Shown one piece after another: positions 35,501 to 43,032 of a stretch of DNA of 64,000 nt. The DNA is from Haliscomenobacter sp040401995. Lineage in GTDB: Bacteria; Bacteroidota; Bacteroidia; Chitinophagales; Saprospiraceae. The translations under genes and the position numbers were made by a program. The notes below the pieces were generated by a model. It worked only from the letters and a program-made list of their open reading frames with translations. It had not been told where the DNA came from and did not search any database. The stretch covers positions 1 to 64,000 of the forward strand of contig JBBANM010000019.1 of NCBI GenBank assembly GCA_040401995.1, read 5' to 3'. Position 1 is the first letter of the stretch. Every line of letters begins with the position of its first letter.

Positions 35501-38500
35501 CAACGAAGACTTTCAAATCTTAAAACGATTTGCAAAAGTTTTTGAGCAGGCCTATATCCGCTTCCTCGATCTCCAAAAAGCCGAAGAGCAGGCGAGGGAA
35601 GCACAGATTGAAGCGGCATTGGAACGTGTAAGAAGTAGTTCAATGAGGATGCAGCAAAGTAAAGACCTTGTAACGGTTATCAATGTAGTTGCCGAACAAT
35701 TACTGCAATTGAATATCCAATTTGATTCTACTTCTTTTTTCTTAAATGAAGATTCCGAAGATTTTAGCTTTTGGCTGGCAGCTATAGGTGATTCAAATCC
35801 CGATAAAATTTTAGTGCCAAAAATAGATAATCCGGTATTAACCAATATTAAAGCAGCACAGAAAAAAGGATTGAATTTTTTCACCGACTCCGTGACTTTT
35901 GAAGAAAAAAACGCCTGGTTTAATCACGTTTTTAACAACTCTGCTGTTCCTGAAGAAAGGAAAAAATATTTGCTTACGGCTAAAGGGTATGAGCGGTCGG
36001 TGGTATTGATGAAACAGATTGGCTTATTCATCGTCAACTTTATTCCAAAAGCTTACACTGACGAAGAGAATGCCATTTTTAGACGTTTTGCGTATGCTTT
36101 TGAGCAAGCGTATATTCGGTTTCTTGATTTGCAAAAAGCGGAAGCACAGGCGAGGGAAGCACAGATTGAGGCGGCTTTGGAACGTGTAAGAAGTCGTACT
36201 ATGGCGATGCAAAATAGCGATGAACTTCGGGAAGCTGCCAATTTATTATCTCATGAAGTGCGTGGATTGGGCATACCCGTATGGAGCTGTGGTTATAACA
36301 TCATGGAACAAGGGGAGAAATCATGCATCGGCTGGATGAGTACGGAGGGGGCTATTCAACCATCATTTAAAATACCACTTGAAGTCAGTCCTACTTTCAT
36401 TCGTTTCTATGAATCGAGGCAAAAAGGAGAGCTATTTTATGAAGAACAAATAGGTGGCGCCGATTTGAAAACACATTATGATTACATGATGACATTGCCC
36501 GATTTTGAAAAAAGCCTCCAACTCTTTTTAGATGCAGGGCATCAGTTACCTACCTTTCAAGTCAATAATGTTGTCAATTTTTCGAATGGTAATTTGATTT
36601 TTATTACCGCACAGCCTGTACCTCAAGAATGGGATATCTTCAAACGCTTTGCCACCGTTTTTGAACAAACTTATACTAGGTTTCTTGACTTGAAACAAGC
36701 CGAAGCACAGGCAAGAGAGGCACAGATAGAAGCGGCTTTGGAAAAAATTAGAAGTCGGTCATTGGCCATGCGCCATTCCGGTGAGCTCAAAGACGTAGTT
36801 TCTATTGTGTTTCAGAAATTAAAAGAATTAAATGTACTCCTTGGTACTGTTGCAATTGTTCTATTTGATGAAAAATCACGGGATTGTTTTTTTTGGATTG
36901 GAAACGATCTTCACGACGAACCGCCTTTGATCAACCTACCCTATGATGAAAATATATTTGAAGCGGATACCTTTTTGAAAGATTGTTGGCAAGCTAGATT
37001 GACAGGCAAGGGTTTTGTCAACAATAAATACTCATTTGAGCGAAAAAATAAATATTTCGAATACGTATTTGCTAATAATAATTTTGAGGTATTGCCCCAA
37101 TCGGTCAGAGATTTCATCATGCAAGCTCAAGACAACATTGCTTGTTTGATAGTAGAAAATAACTCCACATTATTTGTAGATAGTTGGAACGGGCAGAATT
37201 ATAGCGACGAAATGCTTAAAGTAATAAAACGAGCAGCTGCTGTATTTGAGCAAGCATTCGTCCGTTTCCTCGATCTCCAAAAAGCAGAAGCACAAGCAAG
37301 AGAAGCGCAGATTGAGGCAGCATTGGAAAGGGTAAGAGCCCGGGCCATGTCTATGCAGACTTCAGAAGAGATCAATGCCGTAATCGGTAAGATTTTTACC
37401 GAATGTAAATTGCTAGAAATCCAGCTGGATTCCAGCATTATCATCATCTACGATAAGCATACCCTAAACACGAAGTGGTATCTCACCAACAATGAAGACC
37501 CTGACTATCCTGCATGTTTTAGCGTACCCTATAATGAATACCCTTTAAATACCGCTATGCTCGATGCTTGGCAGCAAAAAACGATAGATTGGAGCTACAT
37601 GCTTGATGTTCAAGAGAAAAAAGAATGGGATAAGTTCATGTTCTCGAAAACAGATTTTGTTTTGTTGCCGGAAAACATCAAAGAAGTGATGGCGGCGGTA
37701 GAAAAACTGTACATCAAAGCCTCATTCAATGAATTTGGCTGTATAATGTTGTCTAGTCTGGAGCCTTTTAATAATGATCAAATGGCCATTCTACCGCGTT
37801 TTTCAAAGGTTTTTGAACTGACCTATACCCGTTTTAATGATTTAAAAATCGCCGAAGCTCAAGCAGAGCAAGCTAAACTAGACTTGATTCAAATTCAAAC
37901 CGAAAAAAAGAAAGCAGAAGATACTTTAGTGGAACTCCGCGCCACTCAAGCCCAACTCATCCAATCCGAAAAGCTGGCCTCTTTGGGCGAACTGACCGCT
38001 GGTATAGCCCACGAAATCCAAAACCCGTTGAATTTCGTCAATAACTTCTCGGAATTGAGCGTAGAGCTCCTCGAGGAAATGGAAACGGAATTCAAAGCAG
38101 GTAAATCCCATTATGCCTTTGAAATCGCTGCTGATCTCAAACAAAACCTCAGCAAAATCAACCACCATGGCCAGCGTGCCTCCGCTATCGTGAAGGGCAT
38201 GCTCGAGCATTCGCGCACGAGCACGGGTACGAAGGTCGCTACCGACATCAACGCCCTAACGGATGAGTACCTGCGCCTCACCTACCACGGTCTGCGCGCC
38301 AAGGATAGTAGTTTTAATGCCGTGATGGAAACGCATTTTGATCCAGATTTACCTAAAGTTGAGGTGATTCCTCAGGACATTGGCCGGGTGCTGCTCAATT
38401 TGATCAACAACGCGTTTTATGCGGTGAATGAGAAAAACCGACAGCTTCAGGCGCAAAGCACAGACCTTCCAGGTTTTGAAAACCTGGAAGGTCTAGGTTA

Positions 38501-38762
38501 CCAACCTACCGTGATAGTCTACACGAAAAAGCTAGAAAACGCCATTGAAATCAGCGTCAAAGACAATGGCAATGGGATTCCTGATAACATCAAGGACAAG
38601 ATCTTCCAGCCGTTTTTCACGACTAAGCCGACTGGACAAGGGACGGGTTTAGGGTTGAGTTTGGCCTATGACATTGTAACGAAGGGGCATGGGGGGACGC
38701 TGACGGTTACCAGCATTCCCGGAACGGAAACCATTTTTGAAATTCAACTGCCAATGAACTAA
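32595..38762 (+). CDS. HK7: giant 7TM-DISM histidine kinase with seven tandem sensor modules
   Basis: 2055 residues. N-terminal 410 residues as in the other DISM kinases (signal peptide, jelly-roll with GASEIYLNGRLIQKIG, 7TM). Then seven modules of about 187-195 residues; each opens with a helix like AQIEAALERVRSRTMAM and closes with RFAKVFEQAYTRFLDLQKAEAQ (module starts near 33890, 34457, 35020, 35600, 36160, 36720 and 37306). Modules 2 and 4 are closest to each other, showing internal duplication. Likely GAF-like small-molecule sensors with coiled linkers. Kinase core: His1806, helix type A, linker TSTGTK, CCTTCCAGG loop palindrome. One open frame throughout. Confidence 0.92.
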   Translation: MKRILLLLLFPVCIFAQQREVFRINNLPQEGILLDQGWKWHAGDNPEWAKPGFDAASWEDIDPSKDIVQLTNISTHQPLWLRIKLSPRVAKNYALSISQSGASEIYLNGRLIQKIGQIDPGNQHTIAYNPLDNHLILKLDSLDNTLAIRYYFQHGLNLDPIYNIRYPFFSARIFDSKYIIASHKSYFWPGFNIGFALILFFIHGVLFLYYPALRANFWFSAWAFINILFSYFLFQLEINPYLERNAQYIFFSLLTELLGSLCLLYCLYLLLENKRKIYVYLFVASAFAHIIGYYSFDFAGRNIIWLVLTLFQALLSSLMALDANRAGDRRGMPVLFGMLAFIVFWGLFSLSYPLSWSQTSKDILFHLATLSFPVTMSGLLGFKFRQVNQSLLHNLEQVNQLYVEKQQILSAQNETLEKQVQERTAELEYKNRDLEIEASLEKVRTRALEMQKSNEVMDVANILYEQLQSLGFKYGACTIMIMDEATGDAEHWVAGFDHRKYPESYHVPYFNHPYYDAQLAAWRNGDDLLVYHLGGAEKSSYDAVMFNQTDFKNFPDAEKRWMSEIASVDFTLAYMQHVALHWGPGLLPKEQSIILQRFAKVFEQSYTRFLDLQKAEAQAREAQIEVALERVRSRTMAMQKSEHLVEVINVVAAQLLQLNFQLNTASFFLNNDSEEFTFWLAAIGESNPEKIVIPQLSNPALTNIKEAQKNGVEFWADNLSFEEKNTWFQHVFAHSPGRVPENRQEYILNAKGYARSVVLMKHIGLFIVNYVPQPYTDAENAIFKRFAFAFEQAYTRFLDLQKAEEQAREAQIEAALEKVRSTSLAIQQSQELEKVVATLFDKLKELSVPFDSAIIYLFDKSKRNIEAWVASILLQDPIKVNMPYDKEIENNPIIMDLWYAIENGQHGLNKSYKEEDKDSYYRYEAKYNKEIIPESISDFQFQAESWTTSFATEKNSIVAFDNWEGQLTSNEDFQILKRFAKVFEQAYIRFLDLQKAEEQAREAQIEAALERVRSSSMRMQQSKDLVTVINVVAEQLLQLNIQFDSTSFFLNEDSEDFSFWLAAIGDSNPDKILVPKIDNPVLTNIKAAQKKGLNFFTDSVTFEEKNAWFNHVFNNSAVPEERKKYLLTAKGYERSVVLMKQIGLFIVNFIPKAYTDEENAIFRRFAYAFEQAYIRFLDLQKAEAQAREAQIEAALERVRSRTMAMQNSDELREAANLLSHEVRGLGIPVWSCGYNIMEQGEKSCIGWMSTEGAIQPSFKIPLEVSPTFIRFYESRQKGELFYEEQIGGADLKTHYDYMMTLPDFEKSLQLFLDAGHQLPTFQVNNVVNFSNGNLIFITAQPVPQEWDIFKRFATVFEQTYTRFLDLKQAEAQAREAQIEAALEKIRSRSLAMRHSGELKDVVSIVFQKLKELNVLLGTVAIVLFDEKSRDCFFWIGNDLHDEPPLINLPYDENIFEADTFLKDCWQARLTGKGFVNNKYSFERKNKYFEYVFANNNFEVLPQSVRDFIMQAQDNIACLIVENNSTLFVDSWNGQNYSDEMLKVIKRAAAVFEQAFVRFLDLQKAEAQAREAQIEAALERVRARAMSMQTSEEINAVIGKIFTECKLLEIQLDSSIIIIYDKHTLNTKWYLTNNEDPDYPACFSVPYNEYPLNTAMLDAWQQKTIDWSYMLDVQEKKEWDKFMFSKTDFVLLPENIKEVMAAVEKLYIKASFNEFGCIMLSSLEPFNNDQMAILPRFSKVFELTYTRFNDLKIAEAQAEQAKLDLIQIQTEKKKAEDTLVELRATQAQLIQSEKLASLGELTAGIAHEIQNPLNFVNNFSELSVELLEEMETEFKAGKSHYAFEIAADLKQNLSKINHHGQRASAIVKGMLEHSRTSTGTKVATDINALTDEYLRLTYHGLRAKDSSFNAVMETHFDPDLPKVEVIPQDIGRVLLNLINNAFYAVNEKNRQLQAQSTDLPGFENLEGLGYQPTVIVYTKKLENAIEISVKDNGNGIPDNIKDKIFQPFFTTKPTGQGTGLGLSLAYDIVTKGHGGTLTVTSIPGTETIFEIQLPMN
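38462..38494. repeat. In-frame palindrome in HK7 ATPase loop (CCTTCCAGG family)
   Basis: Same 33-bp palindrome as HK3, HK4, HK12 and HK14. Confidence 0.85.
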
Positions 38763-38774
38763 ACACCCATTCAA

Positions 38775-40769
38775 ATGAAAAAACTACTGTTATTAATCTT
38801 CCTCTTTTTTAAGCTTGGCCTTAGTTTTGGTCAGACCACCACTCTGGACAGTTTAAAGCTGGAACTCACTAAAGCAAAAAGTGATACCACCAAAGTCTTA
38901 TTGTATGAAAAATTAATGAGAGCTTCTCAAGGTCAAGCGTCGATTGACTACGGGATGAAAGGATTGTCCCTAGCCAAACGAATTCACTTTGATAAAGGGA
39001 TAATACTGTGTGGCAACTGGTTAGCTTTTATTACAGTTGAACGAAACTACTACAAGTCCATCTTAATCTTGATGGAAACAAAACAATTGTGTGAAAAGAA
39101 CAAAGATTCTTTTCAGTTGGCTCTAACATTGAGTTATTTGGGTTATGCTTACGGTAAGTTTGACCACCAAAAAGGACTACAATACTATTTTGAATACAAA
39201 AAACTAAACGAAAAAGTGAACGTGCCCCAAAGCATTGTTCCCATCAATACCGTCATTGGGTTTGAGTACAAAGAAGCTGGTATTCCAGACTCAGCATTGG
39301 TTTATTTTCAAAAAGGATATGCTTATGCTTTGCAATCACCCATCCCTTTAACCCCTAGCTATTTTTATGTGCATTTCGGCGAGGTGTATTACCAAAAAGG
39401 TCAGAAGGAGCTCGCCATGAGCTATTTTCGTCGCTCGATTGTAATTGATGATTATGGGCAGGCTTTTCTCGGAATGGCCCAAATCCACCGCGATAAAAAT
39501 GAGTTGGATTCAGCCAAGTATTTTGCCAAAAAAGCTCTTCAGATCTTTCAAGAAAAAAAACGAAATTTATACGTCATTCGGGCCGCAAATTTGCTTTTTG
39601 ATTTATACAAAAACTCAAATGCCGCAGAAGCACTCAATTACCTTGTCATCTCCACAGCTACTAAAGACAGTCTTTTTAGTCAAGAAAAAGGGCAACAGAT
39701 CGAAAAATTAGCCTTCGAGGAACGGGAACGGGCTGCAAAAAACGAAAGAATGATCCTCGACCGTGAAATCGCGTTTAAAAATCGAGTCCGGATCTTTGCT
39801 TTGCTGGCCGTTTTGGGGGTAGTTTTGTTGATCGCTTTTATCCTTTACCGCAACAACCGTCAAAAGCAAGTGGCCAATGCACTTTTGTTAACTCAAAAAG
39901 AAGAGATTCAAAGTACCCTCAACCTGCTCAAATCTACCCAAGCCCAACTCATCCAATCGGAAAAACTCGCCTCTTTGGGTGAACTGACGGCTGGGATCGC
40001 CCACGAAATCCAAAACCCGTTGAATTTCGTCAATAACTTCTCGGAATTGAGCGTAGAACTCCTCGAGGAAATGGAAACGGAATTCAAAGCAGGTAAGTCC
40101 AATGATGCCTTTGAAATCGCTGCTGATCTCAAACAAAACCTTAGCAAAATCAACCATCATGGCCAGCGTGCCTCCGCCATCGTGAAAGGCATGCTCGAGC
40201 ACTCGCGTGGTAGAGACGCGATTCATCGCGTGTCCACCGATATCAACGCCCTGGCCGATGAGTACCTGCGCCTCACCTACCACGGCCTACGCGCCAAGGA
40301 TAGTAGTTTTAATGCCGTGATGGAAACGCATTTTGATCCTAATTTGCCTAAAATTGAGGTGATTCCTCAGGACATTGGGCGAGTGCTGCTCAATTTGATC
40401 AACAATGCTTTTTATGCGGTGAATCAACGGAATAACGCCGTAGAGACATTGCATGATAACGCCGTAGAGACATTGCATGCAATGTCTCTACCCTACCAAC
40501 CTACGGTGACCATAACCACAAAAAAACTGGAAAATGCCATCGAAATCAGCGTCAAAGACAATGGAAATGGTATTCCTGAAAACATCAAAGACAAAATCTT
40601 CCAGCCGTTTTTCACCACCAAGCCGACTGGGCAAGGTACAGGTTTGGGGCTGAGTTTGGCGTATGACATTGTAACGAAGGGGCATGGAGGAACATTAACA
40701 GTGGAAAGTATAGCGGGCCAAGGAAGTACTTTTATCTTGACTTTGACCCAAAATCCAAGCCAGCCATGA
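38775..40769 (+). CDS. HK8: TPR-sensor histidine kinase
   Basis: 664 residues. Signal peptide (FFKLGLSFGQ), then about 300 residues of TPR-like helix pairs (e.g. ALVYFQKGYAYAL, ELAMSYFRRSI, SAKYFAKKALQIF) in the periplasm, a single TM helix LAVLGVVLLIAFILYRN, short coiled coil, phospho-acceptor His410 and complete ATPase domain. HisKA helix type A, linker palindrome (GRDAIHRVST), loop with two NAVETLH units. Close paralogue of HK11 in the sensor. Starts 12 bp after HK7; stop overlaps HK9 start (ATGA). TPRs suggest binding of a peptide or protein partner, not shown. Confidence 0.92.
   Translation: MKKLLLLIFLFFKLGLSFGQTTTLDSLKLELTKAKSDTTKVLLYEKLMRASQGQASIDYGMKGLSLAKRIHFDKGIILCGNWLAFITVERNYYKSILILMETKQLCEKNKDSFQLALTLSYLGYAYGKFDHQKGLQYYFEYKKLNEKVNVPQSIVPINTVIGFEYKEAGIPDSALVYFQKGYAYALQSPIPLTPSYFYVHFGEVYYQKGQKELAMSYFRRSIVIDDYGQAFLGMAQIHRDKNELDSAKYFAKKALQIFQEKKRNLYVIRAANLLFDLYKNSNAAEALNYLVISTATKDSLFSQEKGQQIEKLAFEERERAAKNERMILDREIAFKNRVRIFALLAVLGVVLLIAFILYRNNRQKQVANALLLTQKEEIQSTLNLLKSTQAQLIQSEKLASLGELTAGIAHEIQNPLNFVNNFSELSVELLEEMETEFKAGKSNDAFEIAADLKQNLSKINHHGQRASAIVKGMLEHSRGRDAIHRVSTDINALADEYLRLTYHGLRAKDSSFNAVMETHFDPNLPKIEVIPQDIGRVLLNLINNAFYAVNQRNNAVETLHDNAVETLHAMSLPYQPTVTITTKKLENAIEISVKDNGNGIPENIKDKIFQPFFTTKPTGQGTGLGLSLAYDIVTKGHGGTLTVESIAGQGSTFILTLTQNPSQP
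40210..40237. repeat. In-frame palindrome in HK8 HisKA-ATPase linker
   Basis: GTAGAGAC-GCGATTCATCGC-GTGTCCAC, identical to the HK6 and HK9 copies. Confidence 0.8.
40464..40491. repeat. In-frame palindrome in HK8 ATPase loop (GTAGAGAC family)
   Basis: Perfect ATTGC-core palindrome, preceded by one extra 24-bp unit. Confidence 0.85.
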
Positions 40770-43030
40770 ATAAAATCAGCATTTTACCGCTTTGCTTTCT
40801 GTGTATCCATCTGCTATTTTTAACAGCAAGTAAGGCTCAATCTCTAATTCAATTATCCGATAAAATTGATAATTACAACATTCAAGACATTATTGAAGTT
40901 TTCCCCGATTCTTTGGGAAAACTGAAGATTGAACAAGTCAGTTCTCCTGAATATACCCATAAATTTCAAAAAGGCTACAATAGAAATCTTTGGTTAGCCA
41001 ATACAAAGTTGAAAGCGCATTGGTTGAAATTTAAGGTTAAAAATGAATCCTATCAAAACCGATGGCTGATTAGAATAAGAGGAAATAAAGTAACACTGTT
41101 TGATAAGCAAGCCAATGGCAGTTTCAAAACTTATCAAATGGGCGATATGATTCCTATGGCTGATTGGTATTTTAAAAAAGGCTTTGCCAATGATTATATT
41201 TTACCTGTCCCGCTTGAAGTAGGCGAGCAAAAAATATTCTATGCTAAGATAGAAACTATAAACATCTTTACTTTATTTTCTTCTACAGTTACCTCGCAAA
41301 ACACCTACCAAACTTACAATGAGAAAATCTCCATTTTTTCGGAAATAAAGTTTATCAATGAATTTAGAAAGCAAACGACTCTAGATTTTATTATTATTGG
41401 CGGATTGTTGATCATGCTTTTTTATCATCTAATTGTAACTTTTGTTTTAAGAGATAAAGTTTATCTATACTATGCCCTATACAGTTTTTTTCTTTTATTA
41501 ACATTAATGGTTTGGAAAGGAACGATTGATGTTTTGGGACTTTATAAACATCCAATTGAAGATACATATAGTTTTTTTCCTTTTGTAATTCTATCAATGC
41601 ATATATTCTACACCTTATTCCTTATAAATTATCTTGACCTGGCAAAGTACAATCCTCGTTTAAATGTTTTCATCATACGCTATTTGTGGATAATTTTTGC
41701 AATAGCTTATATACCAATGATCATTTTAATGCTCATTGGTAAGCACATTTTTGATATTTATGGTATTTCAATGGCAGGGAATAATTTCCTACTTAATTTG
41801 GGGTTATTCTTGGTTGTGATCAGCTTATGGAACAAAAATCCTTTAGTGAAAATTTTTCTTCTAGGAGATAGTCTTTTTATCATTTCCTTCGCCATTGAGC
41901 CCCTGTCAGCTTTTATTACTTTTTTCAATTTCCCGCCTATTTCTACCTATTTTTGGGGCGTTAATTTAGTAGATATTGGGGTTTTCTTTCAACAGATCAT
42001 TTTCGCTTATGGCTTGGCTTTGAGAATTCAGCTTTCTAACCAGGAAAAAGCGAAAGCCCAGGCTAAAGCCGTCAAAATCCAACAGGAAGCCAATCAACAA
42101 CTTGAGACCAAAGTCCAGGAACGCACCCAACAACTCCACGAAACCAATGAAGATCTGGAGAGAAGCAATGAACAGATAAACATCAAAAACCTGGAACTAG
42201 CCGATACTCTTACTACACTCAAATCCACCCAAGCCCAACTCATCCAATCGGAAAAACTCGCTTCCCTGGGTGAATTGACGGCTGGCATCGCCCACGAAAT
42301 CCAAAACCCGCTCAACTTCGTCAATAACTTCGCCGAAGTCAGCGCAGAGTTAATAGATGATATGAAGGCCGATTTACAAGCTGGAAAAACCATAGAAGCC
42401 TCTGAAATTGCCAATGATCTTCAGGTGAATCTCCAAAAAATCAACCACCACGGCCAGCGTGCCTCCGCCATCGTGAAAGGCATGCTCGAGCACTCGCGTG
42501 GTAGAGACGCGATTCATCGCGTGTCCACCGACCTCAACGCCCTCGCCGATGAATACCTGCGCCTCGCCTATCACGGACTGCGCGCGAAAGACAGCAGCTT
42601 CAACGCCACCATGGAAACGCATTTTGACCCTGATTTGCCAAAAATCGAGGTCATTCCCCAGGATATTGGAAGGGTATTATTGAATTTGATCAACAACGCT
42701 TTTTATGCGGTCAATCAACGGAACAACGCCGTAGAGACATTGCATGCAATGTCTCTACCCTACCAACCAACGGTAACCATCACCACTCGAAAACTGGAAA
42801 ACGCCATCGAAATCAGCGTCAAGGACAATGGGAATGGGATTCCTGAAGCGATCAAAGACAAGATTTTTCAGCCGTTTTTCACTACCAAGCCAACTGGGCA
42901 AGGGACGGGTTTGGGGCTGAGTTTGGCCTATGATATTGTGACTAAGGGGCATGGGGGCACGATTGAGGTGGAAAGTGTGAAAAGTGAAGGAACGGCTTTT
43001 ATTCTTAAATTGCCAATACAAATAACCTGA
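40766..43030 (+). CDS. HK9: classical 7TMR-DISMED2 sensor histidine kinase
   Basis: 754 residues. Signal peptide to about residue 25, then a 7TMR-DISMED2 domain (KGYNRNLWLANTKLKAHWLKF, NRWLIRIRGNKVTLFDK) up to about 200, seven TM segments about 205-420, a longer coiled coil (EKAKAQAKAVKIQQEANQQL, VQERTQQLHETNEDL), phospho-acceptor His510 and a full ATPase domain. Sensor clearly unlike the other DISM kinases here, while the core is the shared one: helix type B, linker palindrome, loop palindrome with one NAVETLH. C-terminal VESVKSEGTAFILKLP is unique. Overlaps HK8 by 4 bp; HK10 follows after 2 bp. Confidence 0.93.
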   Translation: MNKISILPLCFLCIHLLFLTASKAQSLIQLSDKIDNYNIQDIIEVFPDSLGKLKIEQVSSPEYTHKFQKGYNRNLWLANTKLKAHWLKFKVKNESYQNRWLIRIRGNKVTLFDKQANGSFKTYQMGDMIPMADWYFKKGFANDYILPVPLEVGEQKIFYAKIETINIFTLFSSTVTSQNTYQTYNEKISIFSEIKFINEFRKQTTLDFIIIGGLLIMLFYHLIVTFVLRDKVYLYYALYSFFLLLTLMVWKGTIDVLGLYKHPIEDTYSFFPFVILSMHIFYTLFLINYLDLAKYNPRLNVFIIRYLWIIFAIAYIPMIILMLIGKHIFDIYGISMAGNNFLLNLGLFLVVISLWNKNPLVKIFLLGDSLFIISFAIEPLSAFITFFNFPPISTYFWGVNLVDIGVFFQQIIFAYGLALRIQLSNQEKAKAQAKAVKIQQEANQQLETKVQERTQQLHETNEDLERSNEQINIKNLELADTLTTLKSTQAQLIQSEKLASLGELTAGIAHEIQNPLNFVNNFAEVSAELIDDMKADLQAGKTIEASEIANDLQVNLQKINHHGQRASAIVKGMLEHSRGRDAIHRVSTDLNALADEYLRLAYHGLRAKDSSFNATMETHFDPDLPKIEVIPQDIGRVLLNLINNAFYAVNQRNNAVETLHAMSLPYQPTVTITTRKLENAIEISVKDNGNGIPEAIKDKIFQPFFTTKPTGQGTGLGLSLAYDIVTKGHGGTIEVESVKSEGTAFILKLPIQIT
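42501..42528. repeat. In-frame palindrome in HK9 HisKA-ATPase linker
   Basis: GTAGAGAC-GCGATTCATCGC-GTGTCCAC, encoding GRDAIHRVST. Confidence 0.8.
42731..42758. repeat. In-frame palindrome in HK9 ATPase loop (GTAGAGAC family)
   Basis: Perfect ATTGC-core palindrome, single unit (the simplest form of the loop insert). Confidence 0.85.
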
Positions 43031-43032
43031 TA

